Shown one piece after another: positions 40,538 to 47,940 of a stretch of 64,000 bases of DNA; the stretch's first letter is position 1, and each line of letters opens with the position of its first letter. Source of the stretch: a virus; the IMG/VR virus record IMGVR_UViG_3300032401_001693, positions 37,812 to 101,811 of that record. One strand, 5' to 3'. Under the pieces are notes generated by a model, which saw only the letters and a list, made by a program, of their open reading frames with translations, did no database searches and was not told where the DNA came from. The position numbers and the translations under genes are program-made.

Positions 40538-41448
40538 AAGTTTTAACAGTATTTTCAGCGATTAGAGATGAGGAGTTTTATATTGAGATGGCCATTAGGT
40601 CTGTGGTTGAGAGATCTTTTGGTGTTTATTTGCAGGACACTGGTAGTAAGGATAAAACTGTTAGCATAGTAAAAAATCTTCAATTAGAGTATCCTAAGAA
40701 GATAGTTCTTGAGGAAAAGTATTTTGGTGGTAAGTATAGGTTTGACTTTGGTCCTTGGGCGGTGGGTCAGCCACCTACTGGATTTGATGAAGCTAAAGCC
40801 AGAGCCCACGGAAGTCAAAGGGCTATAGAAGCGTTCCCAGATTATGATTGGATACTTTCTATTGATGCAGATGAAATAGTTTCTGATAAAATGTTTAGTG
40901 AGGTAGATAGGGCGTCTGGACTAGGGGCGTTTCAGTTGGGGCATGCTACACTTTGTCCTATGACTCCATATACTATTTCTAATAGACCAGAAGATTTCAA
41001 GACTATAAGTAATACCTTACATAATGTTTCACACCGGCTGTTTGACCCCCACATAAGGGCCTGGAGTAAGAAGTTATCTGTCGTATTTGGATATGGAAGT
41101 GGAGGTTATCATATTTGGCAGAATGTGTCAGATGTTGGTAGGTTGGTTTCTGATGAACAGATTCATTTTCACCTACATTATGGATTTGGTCCAAAGAGTG
41201 TTCATGGGTGGTTATGCCAGTGGACTGATACTGCTAAAGGGTTTGCTAAATCTGTAGGGATACCCGAGGAGTTTTGTGAGGAGCAGCGGTCGTACGAAGA
41301 AAGGTTTCCAGATTGGTTTGTTGGAGGGAGATTCAAGCCAAAGTCGGAAGTTTTGAAAAGTGTTTTGGATAAATCTATTTTGCTAAAAGATTCATTACCT
41401 AAGTTTGTGGTGGATAAGTGGAAGGAATGGGGAGATTATGAAACTTGA
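40531..41448 (+). CDS. GT2-type glycosyltransferase
   Basis: 305 residues. VFSAIRDEEFYIEMAIRSVV, LQDTGSKDKT and WILSIDADEIVSD mark the same subfamily as the 38005 gene, with a longer C-terminal part. Both ends overlap neighbours, consistent with one operon. Confidence 0.7.
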   Translation: MVKVLTVFSAIRDEEFYIEMAIRSVVERSFGVYLQDTGSKDKTVSIVKNLQLEYPKKIVLEEKYFGGKYRFDFGPWAVGQPPTGFDEAKARAHGSQRAIEAFPDYDWILSIDADEIVSDKMFSEVDRASGLGAFQLGHATLCPMTPYTISNRPEDFKTISNTLHNVSHRLFDPHIRAWSKKLSVVFGYGSGGYHIWQNVSDVGRLVSDEQIHFHLHYGFGPKSVHGWLCQWTDTAKGFAKSVGIPEEFCEEQRSYEERFPDWFVGGRFKPKSEVLKSVLDKSILLKDSLPKFVVDKWKEWGDYET

Positions 41449-42403
41449 AGGTAAAGTTGTAGTAGTGACTGGTGGAGAAGGATTTATAGGAAGTCATCTA
41501 GTGGATAGATTGATTAAGGAGAATCCGGAAGAAATTACTGTCTTTAGCAATTTGTTATTAGGAAATATCAAGAATTTAGAAGATTCTATATCTTATCCTG
41601 TAATTGTACACCAGGCAGATTTGTCTAGCAGGGATGATGTTTTTAGATTTTTTAGATATACAGAAAAACCTGATGTGATTTTTAATTTGGCAGTTACTGG
41701 ATTATTGCAGTCTTTGGAAGATCCCGAGTTGGTTGTTAAGAAGAATATAGATATGACTCTAAACCTATGTGAGGCGCAAAGACTGGGAATGTTTAGGACA
41801 CTCGTCCAATTTTCGTCTTCAGAGGCTTATGGTACCTCTATTGAAAGCCCTATGAGTGAGGATCATCCAGTAAATCCTACTACTCCTTACGGTGCTAGTA
41901 AGTTGGCTACTGACTATATAGCTTTATCTTATCAGAATGCGTTTGGGTTAGACACTTCTGTGGTTAGACCTTTCAACGCTTATGGGCCAAGACAAAATGC
42001 GGGTGATTATGCTGGTTTGATTCCTTTGACAATAAATAGGGTTCTTGATGGAGGGCCACTTTATATTAACGGAGGTGGTGAGCAAAGACGTGACTATGTT
42101 TATGTTGCTGATATTGCTGATGCTACAGTGAGGATTTGTGAGAATGAGAAAACACGGAGGAAAGTAATAAATATAGGGTCAGGTAGTGATGTATCTATAA
42201 ATCAGGTAGTGGATATTATAGCTAAGGAGATGAATTACTCTGGACAGATTATACATAGAGAGGAAAGACAAGGAGAAGTTAAGAGGTTGATAGCTGACAT
42301 AGGGTTAGCTAAAAGTTTAATAGGTTACTATCCGTCGGTTAGCTTTGAAGAGGGAATAAAATCTACTATTGATTGGTACAAAAAGAAAGGAGGTAGTAAA
42401 TGA
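41438..42403 (+). CDS. NAD-dependent epimerase/dehydratase (extended SDR)
   Basis: ATG 41438 follows GGGGAG; an upstream GTG lacks a site. 321 residues. VVVTGGEGFIGSHLVDRL is the GxxGxxG NAD-binding motif; QFSSSEAYGT and TPYGASKLATDY supply the catalytic Ser/Thr and YxxxK; RPFNAYGPRQ is typical of nucleotide-sugar epimerases. Likely makes an activated sugar donor for the local glycosyltransferases. Confidence 0.8.
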   Translation: MKLEGKVVVVTGGEGFIGSHLVDRLIKENPEEITVFSNLLLGNIKNLEDSISYPVIVHQADLSSRDDVFRFFRYTEKPDVIFNLAVTGLLQSLEDPELVVKKNIDMTLNLCEAQRLGMFRTLVQFSSSEAYGTSIESPMSEDHPVNPTTPYGASKLATDYIALSYQNAFGLDTSVVRPFNAYGPRQNAGDYAGLIPLTINRVLDGGPLYINGGGEQRRDYVYVADIADATVRICENEKTRRKVINIGSGSDVSINQVVDIIAKEMNYSGQIIHREERQGEVKRLIADIGLAKSLIGYYPSVSFEEGIKSTIDWYKKKGGSK

Positions 42404-42930
42404 GCAGTGGAATTTATACGGATGTTCATCCAGGAACTGTGCTTGGGGAAAATGTAAGGATTAGTAGTTTTGTAGTAATAGAGGAGGGATGTGAGATTGG
42501 GGGTGGTACATTCTTAGGAGTAGGATGTGTACTAAGACCTAATACTAAGATTGGGAAGAATTGTGTGATTGGTCATTATTGTATTTTTGAGGGAGGTTGT
42601 GTTGTTGGTGATGGGGTTACAATAGGGCCACATGGAGTTATTACACGGAATGCTGTTGTGGGGGATGAGGTGTTTTTCGGTCCACATTATGTAGGAATAA
42701 ATGATAGAAAGATGGGTTACCACAGAAAAGATGTAGTTCTTACACCACCTCTTATAAAACGAGCGGTAAGAATAGGGTGTAGTGTGGTTGTTTTGCCTGG
42801 TGTTATAGTAGGTGAAAATTCTGTTGTTGGAGCTTGTTCAGTAGTTACAAAAGATGTGGCTCCTAGAACTATAGTTTTTGGAGCTCCTGCTAGGGTTAAG
42901 GGGGAAGTACCTGAGGAAGAGATTTTATGA
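42400..42930 (+). CDS. hexapeptide-repeat acyltransferase
   Basis: 176 residues forming a left-handed beta-helix with repeated [IV]-G-x-x-x-x units (VIGHYCIFEGGCVVGDGVTI, VVLPGVIVGENSVVGACSVV). Similar to sugar O- or N-acetyltransferases (WbbJ/PglD/WlbB types). With the aminotransferase at 51214 it could make an N-acylated amino sugar. Confidence 0.8.
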   Translation: MSSGIYTDVHPGTVLGENVRISSFVVIEEGCEIGGGTFLGVGCVLRPNTKIGKNCVIGHYCIFEGGCVVGDGVTIGPHGVITRNAVVGDEVFFGPHYVGINDRKMGYHRKDVVLTPPLIKRAVRIGCSVVVLPGVIVGENSVVGACSVVTKDVAPRTIVFGAPARVKGEVPEEEIL

Positions 42931-43526
42931 AATTTGTTGCTATAGGGGATTGTCAGACTGGGCACTATTCCAGTGAAGATCAAGACACTGGTGACTACTT
43001 TTGGTCAAATATAGTTAAATCTAGTTTGCCTAATTCTGTTTTAGTTAGTAGAGGAAGTGAGCTTACGGGGTGGCATGGGTGGTGGAATAGATGGAAGGAG
43101 TATGTTTTGGATGAAAAACCGGATGTAGTTGTAGTATTTGGTGGAATTTATCATTTTTCCTTTGACTTAGACCCTAATCCTGAGTTACAAGAAATTGCTA
43201 CTAAAATGTCTAAGTCTGCTAAGGAAAATGGGATTGTACTGGTGCTAGTCTCTATGCAACCATTTAAAGATTCTTTCTTCTGGAATGAGGAGAGGCAGGG
43301 TTGGTTAGATACGTTTAATATGTGGTTGTCTGAGTTTTGTTCTTCAAGTGGTGATATTTTTATTGATGCATTTAACCTTTTAACTGAACCTGGAACAAAG
43401 GATTCTAAAGAAGAGTATAGATATATCGGTTCTATTCCAGGTACTTTTGCATTTTATCTGAATGTAAGTGGTCATAAAGTATTAGGTGAATTTATAGCCA
43501 AGCGTTTGGCCGAGTTGCAAAGATGA
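42927..43526 (+). CDS. SGNH/GDSL-like hydrolase
   Basis: 199 residues. FVAIGDCQTGHY at the N-terminus (GD plus a C/S position), VVVVFGGIYHF mid-protein, and a C-terminal NVSGHKVLGEFIAKRL with the His expected near the end of SGNH enzymes. The usual nucleophile Ser is replaced by Cys in GDCQ, which leaves activity uncertain. May remove or transfer acyl groups on the glycan. Confidence 0.5.
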   Translation: MKFVAIGDCQTGHYSSEDQDTGDYFWSNIVKSSLPNSVLVSRGSELTGWHGWWNRWKEYVLDEKPDVVVVFGGIYHFSFDLDPNPELQEIATKMSKSAKENGIVLVLVSMQPFKDSFFWNEERQGWLDTFNMWLSEFCSSSGDIFIDAFNLLTEPGTKDSKEEYRYIGSIPGTFAFYLNVSGHKVLGEFIAKRLAELQR

Positions 43527-44458
43527 AACTGGATATTTTTACAAGTACTGGGATTAAACTTCTTAGAAATCCAGAATTATTGATGGCGTGGAAGCTAAAA
43601 AATCCAATACCTCGGTCTCTTCAGGTTGCCCCTACAGAGAGGTGCAATCTGAAATGTCGTTTTTGCTCGGTGGTGAATAGAAGTAAAAAGTTTGAACTTC
43701 CTATTGCAGATTTAATCTGTGCTACGGAGAAATTCATAGGGTTAGGTATAAGGACTGTAGAAATAACTGGTGGTGGGGAGCCATTATGCTATCCAGATCT
43801 TGATACATATTTGGAATTTCTTGAACCACGTGTAAAGATTGGATTGATAACTAATGGTATAGGTATAAATAAACACAAGCCCTTTCTTAAGAAAGTTTCT
43901 TGGATTAGGATCTCTGCAAATGTTTTTGATTATACTGGTGAGATAGAGATACCTGAAAGATTTATGGGCACTTTGGGGTTTAGTTATGTTTGGACTGAAG
44001 GATTATCTACTATTCGAACACTTGAGCAAATAAAGAAGATGGCACTGAAAAACAATGTCAAGTATATTCGGTTAGTTCCTAATTGTATAGCTACAAAAGA
44101 AGAGCAGAAAAGTAATAATAGATATCTTGCTATGGTTGCTAAGAAGATAGGAGAACCTTTGTTTTTCCAACCGAAGGAATTTAATACTCCAAACAATTGT
44201 TACTGGGGTTATTTGAAGCCTTTTCTATACGCGGATGGATATGTTTATCCTTGTTCTTCTACGGTTCTTAATCCAGATGCAAATAAACAGTTTAATTCTA
44301 CTTATCGTCTGTGTCATTGGATGGAAATGGATAAGATTTGGAAGTTAGAAATTAAGTCTATGGTAGATACTAAAAGGTGTGAACATTGTGTATTTGGAGA
44401 CCAGAACCGAATGCTAGAATATGCTTTAAATAAGCAGGAACACGAGGATTTTATTTGA
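43523..44458 (+). CDS. radical SAM enzyme with C-terminal Cys-rich domain
   Basis: 311 residues. C41-N-L-K-C45-R-F-C48 is the radical SAM [4Fe-4S] motif, followed by GGGEPLCYPD. The C-terminus has further cysteines (YPCSS, RCEHCVFG) resembling a partial SPASM/twitch auxiliary cluster. Reaction unknown; sugar or peptide modification fits the context. Confidence 0.75.
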   Translation: MKLDIFTSTGIKLLRNPELLMAWKLKNPIPRSLQVAPTERCNLKCRFCSVVNRSKKFELPIADLICATEKFIGLGIRTVEITGGGEPLCYPDLDTYLEFLEPRVKIGLITNGIGINKHKPFLKKVSWIRISANVFDYTGEIEIPERFMGTLGFSYVWTEGLSTIRTLEQIKKMALKNNVKYIRLVPNCIATKEEQKSNNRYLAMVAKKIGEPLFFQPKEFNTPNNCYWGYLKPFLYADGYVYPCSSTVLNPDANKQFNSTYRLCHWMEMDKIWKLEIKSMVDTKRCEHCVFGDQNRMLEYALNKQEHEDFI

Positions 44459-45096
44459 TTGACGGATCTATTTACGACGAAGACTACTTTGAGCATGGTA
44501 TAGAGACTGGAAAGTCCTGTTATGTGAACTACAGGTGGATGCCAGAAATGACTATTCAGATGGCTATGTCTTATATTGATTATCTTAGGTTAGGTAGGAA
44601 TGATACTATCTTGGATTTTGGTTGTGCAAAAGGATTTGTGGTGAAAGCTCTTAGGTTACTATATCGGCAGGCATGGGGGTGTGATATTTCTCCGTATGCA
44701 GTTAGTTGTGTAGATTTAGAAACTAGACCTTATGTTAGACTTTCTGACGGAGTATCTGTTCCGTTTGATATATGTTTTGACTATGTGCTATCGAAAGATG
44801 TTTTAGAGCATATTCCAGAGGAAGAGATATTTTATGTGCTGTCAGAGCTCAGGAAGAAAAGTGAGTATTTATTCTCGATAATACCATTAGGAGAGAATGG
44901 TAAGTTTATTGTTCCTATGTACAATTTGGATGTTACTCATGTGCTGGCTAAGGATAAGGATTGGTGGATAGACAAATTTGATGAAGCTGGATGGGATCTG
45001 GTAAATTTTTCCTATTATGTTGGTGGAATAAAAGAGAGTTGGGCAAACTTTAAGCGAGGTAACGGTTTTTTTCTTTTCAGACGTGGCTATATATGA
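44455..45096 (+). CDS. SAM-dependent methyltransferase
   Basis: 213 residues, TTG start overlapping the previous stop. ILDFGCAKGFVVKALRLL is a SAM-binding motif I; CFDYVLSKDVLEHIPEEE is the post-I/motif II region with a typical LEHI. Likely modifies a sugar or lipid intermediate. Confidence 0.65.
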   Translation: MIDGSIYDEDYFEHGIETGKSCYVNYRWMPEMTIQMAMSYIDYLRLGRNDTILDFGCAKGFVVKALRLLYRQAWGCDISPYAVSCVDLETRPYVRLSDGVSVPFDICFDYVLSKDVLEHIPEEEIFYVLSELRKKSEYLFSIIPLGENGKFIVPMYNLDVTHVLAKDKDWWIDKFDEAGWDLVNFSYYVGGIKESWANFKRGNGFFLFRRGYI

Positions 45097-46406
45097 GAAT
45101 TGAACTAATTCATCCTTCTGATCCAAATGCACTGGATGATTGCATGGATGCACCCCTTGGTCTTTTGTTGATTGCTTCTTATCTGAGATTATCTAAGGAT
45201 AATGAGGTGGTGGTCAATGATCTGTCTGGTATAGATGAATCTGATTGGTGTATTGGTGAAGCGGATGTTTACGGGATAACTGTTTATGCTACTTCTCTTA
45301 GAATGACTGAAAGAATTGTAGGACTGTGCAAAGCTAAAAACCCAAACTCTATTGTAGTGGTGGGTGGAGCTCATCCTTCTTGTCTTTCTGATTCTTCCGA
45401 GTTTATGAATAATTCGGATATAGATTTTGTGGTGGTTGGTGAAGGTGAGATTCCTATGGCTAATATAGCTAGTAGAAAACTAGAGAATATTTTAACACAC
45501 GATATGAAAGGAAAAGTAGTATTTGCTGAACCTTTTGACCACTTTCTTTTTCCTTCTTTTGATCTTATAGATGTAAATTCCTATCATAGGAAGGTAGGTG
45601 AATGGTTTTCTCTTCCGCTAGTTACGGCAAAAGGTTGCCCCTTCACCTGTGCTTTCTGTGGGCGCCAGAAAATGCATGAATTGGGAGGATCGGTTAGATT
45701 TGCATCTCCTGAGAATGTTTTCTCCCAAATTAAGAGAATACAGATTGAATTTGGGATACATGCTATTAACTTTCAGGATGACACTTTTACATTGAATAAG
45801 GATAGGCTTTTCAGGATGCTGGATTTAATAAAACCTTTGGATATAAAGTTCAGATGTAATGGAAGGGCGGGCTATGATAATGAGGAAGTTTATAGAAGAC
45901 TAGCAGAGGCTGGGTGTTCACAAGTAGTATGGGGTATAGAATCAGGTTCTCAATATATGCTTGATAGGATGAATAAGAAGGTTAAGGTTCAGGATAACTA
46001 TGATGTTATTAGTTGGGCAAAGAAGTATGGTATCTCTTCAAGGGCATTGCTTTTAATAGGGTTTCCTGGTGAGACCAAAGAGACACTGGAGGAAACTAAG
46101 GAGTTTATAAAGAGGGCAGAACCAGATCAATTTCTGGTGTTTTCTATGGCATGTTATCCTGGGACGGATGTTTGGAATAATCCTTCTAAGTATGGAATAG
46201 TAAAGCTGGATAGAAATTTTGATCAGTATTATCAAGTAGGTAAGGATGGTTTAGGGGGGATGTCTTTCGATACTGAACAGTTGTCTAGGGAAGAATTTAG
46301 AGAGTTGGAAATCGAGTTTAGGTCATGGATGAAGAGTACTGTGGAATTTAGAGGTAGTTTGCAAGATTACGAGAAGGAGCTGTATGGGACAACCTCTAAT
46401 TCTTAA
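45093..46406 (+). CDS. B12-binding-domain radical SAM protein, intein-free paralogue
   Basis: 437 residues. An N-terminal cobalamin-binding-like Rossmann part (DVYGITVYATSLRMTERIV, VVVGGAHPS, VVVGEGE) precedes the radical SAM motif C182-P-F-T-C186-A-F-C189. Close paralogue of the intein-bearing gene at 56469, giving a direct comparison for its start and insertion site. B12-radical SAM enzymes often methylate or rearrange unactivated carbons, for example in sugar or natural-product synthesis. Confidence 0.75.
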   Translation: MRIELIHPSDPNALDDCMDAPLGLLLIASYLRLSKDNEVVVNDLSGIDESDWCIGEADVYGITVYATSLRMTERIVGLCKAKNPNSIVVVGGAHPSCLSDSSEFMNNSDIDFVVVGEGEIPMANIASRKLENILTHDMKGKVVFAEPFDHFLFPSFDLIDVNSYHRKVGEWFSLPLVTAKGCPFTCAFCGRQKMHELGGSVRFASPENVFSQIKRIQIEFGIHAINFQDDTFTLNKDRLFRMLDLIKPLDIKFRCNGRAGYDNEEVYRRLAEAGCSQVVWGIESGSQYMLDRMNKKVKVQDNYDVISWAKKYGISSRALLLIGFPGETKETLEETKEFIKRAEPDQFLVFSMACYPGTDVWNNPSKYGIVKLDRNFDQYYQVGKDGLGGMSFDTEQLSREEFRELEIEFRSWMKSTVEFRGSLQDYEKELYGTTSNS

Positions 46407-46872
46407 CGTAGGCTGCGGTGATCAGTATTGTGAATGGATGATGAACTGTGATCGTTATAGCGAGAAGGTTGATGTAAGATGTGATGCTATTATGTTGCCT
46501 TTCAAGGAAGGTATGTTTGATTTTATTCATGCTATTCATGTTATAGAACACTTCGATTTTCAAGAATCTTTTGCTGTTCTGAAGGAGTGGAGAAGGGTAC
46601 TAAAAATTGGAGGGGAGTTGCATATAGAGACCCCGAATTTTACAAGGCTTTGCCAGAGGTTTCTTGAAATTGATGAGGCAGGGTGGCCAGCTTTTTATGG
46701 AATGTTTTTTTCTTACCCTTGGGATCCTGGGCAGTTACATAAGTTTCTCTATACTGAGAAGCAGTTACGTTGGAATTTAGAATCGGTTGGTTTTAATAGG
46801 ATAGGTCTTGAACGCGCTATTCGATACAAAGATTTGGAGGATGTTTGTTTGGGTATGGTCGGCACCAAATGA
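46384..46872 (+). CDS. small SAM methyltransferase, paralogue 1
   Basis: 162 residues. ILNVGCGDQYCEWMMNCD and DFIHAIHVIEHFDFQESF, WRRVLKIGGELHIETP are typical small Methyltransf_11-type motifs. Overlaps the radical SAM gene by 23 bases. Tandem paralogue follows, and a third copy lies at 55914. Confidence 0.7.
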   Translation: MGQPLILNVGCGDQYCEWMMNCDRYSEKVDVRCDAIMLPFKEGMFDFIHAIHVIEHFDFQESFAVLKEWRRVLKIGGELHIETPNFTRLCQRFLEIDEAGWPAFYGMFFSYPWDPGQLHKFLYTEKQLRWNLESVGFNRIGLERAIRYKDLEDVCLGMVGTK

Positions 46873-47351
46873 AACTGAATATAGGATGTGGAAACTATTG
46901 TCTTGATGAGTGGGTAAACTTGGATATTAAGAAACATGACCCTAAGACCAATGTGTTGGCTGATGCTAGGAGTTTACCGTTTAAGGATGAATCGTTTGAC
47001 GAAATATACAGCTCGCATTTAATTGAACATTTTGGGTTTCAGGAAACGTTTGGAGTTCTTAAGGAGTGGAAGAGGGTGCTACGAGAGGGTGGAAAACTGG
47101 TGGTAGAAACTCCTGATTTTTTAGGTCTTTGCAATAGGTTTATAATAGTGGATGAGGAGGAGAGGGTGAGAATGTACACCCATATTTTTGGATGGTTTGG
47201 AGATCCTTTACAGTTGCACCAATTTCTTTATACAGCTACCCAGCTCCAGTGGACTCTTGATTTGGTGGGGTTTAGATATATTACTCGAGTACCAGCACTA
47301 CGATATCCAGGTGGTGAAGATATTAATCTAAAAATGGAGTGTTTGAAGTGA
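46869..47351 (+). CDS. small SAM methyltransferase, paralogue 2
   Basis: ATG 46869 forms an ATGA overlap and aligns with the paralogues. 160 residues. LNIGCGNYCLDEWVNLDI, ADARSLPFKDESFDEIY, SSHLIEHFGFQETF, HQFLYTATQLQW show the shared layout, including the H-K/Q-FLYT element. Confidence 0.7.
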   Translation: MKLNIGCGNYCLDEWVNLDIKKHDPKTNVLADARSLPFKDESFDEIYSSHLIEHFGFQETFGVLKEWKRVLREGGKLVVETPDFLGLCNRFIIVDEEERVRMYTHIFGWFGDPLQLHQFLYTATQLQWTLDLVGFRYITRVPALRYPGGEDINLKMECLK

Positions 47352-47932
47352 TGGAGCATTTTTGTCATACTATTCCAGGATTTTTTACATTTTCAGATAT
47401 CTATAGATATATGGTTAATTTCTATCCTAGTGGATCTCACTTTGTTGAGGTAGGATCCTGGTTTGGTAAATCTACAGTTTTTATGGCGGTAGAGATTATA
47501 AGCTCTGGCAAAAATATCAAATTCGATGCTGTAGATACTTGGAAATCTGATTATATACCAGAAACATTTTTAGTTGAAGGGACTCTGGAGTATGAGGCGG
47601 TGGTAAAAAAAGGTAACATTTTTTATGAATTTCTTAGAAACATCGAATCTGTGAAGTATATAGTCAATCCAATAAGGTTGGATTCTGTGAAGGCCGCGAA
47701 TTTGTATGACGACAAATCTTTAGAGTTTGTGTTTATAGATGCAAGCCATGTTTATGAGAATGTATTAAGTGATATAAAAGCTTGGTTTCCTAAAGTGAAG
47801 CAAGGAGGACATATAGCTGGGCATGATTATCCAGCTCCTGATGTTAAGAGGGCTGTTGATGAATTCTTTAATGGAAAAATGTTTTACTGTGATTTTAATC
47901 AGCAAGGCATCTGGAGCTATTTTTTAGGATGA
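47351..47932 (+). CDS. Methyltransf_24-type SAM methyltransferase
   Basis: ATG 47351 overlaps the previous TGA by one base. 193 residues. FVEVGSWFGKSTVFMA and VFIDASHVYENVLSDI, GGHIAGHDY match the group seen at 38724 and inside the 939-residue protein. Substrate unknown. Confidence 0.7.
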   Translation: MEHFCHTIPGFFTFSDIYRYMVNFYPSGSHFVEVGSWFGKSTVFMAVEIISSGKNIKFDAVDTWKSDYIPETFLVEGTLEYEAVVKKGNIFYEFLRNIESVKYIVNPIRLDSVKAANLYDDKSLEFVFIDASHVYENVLSDIKAWFPKVKQGGHIAGHDYPAPDVKRAVDEFFNGKMFYCDFNQQGIWSYFLG

Positions 47933-47940
47933 GGTGAAAA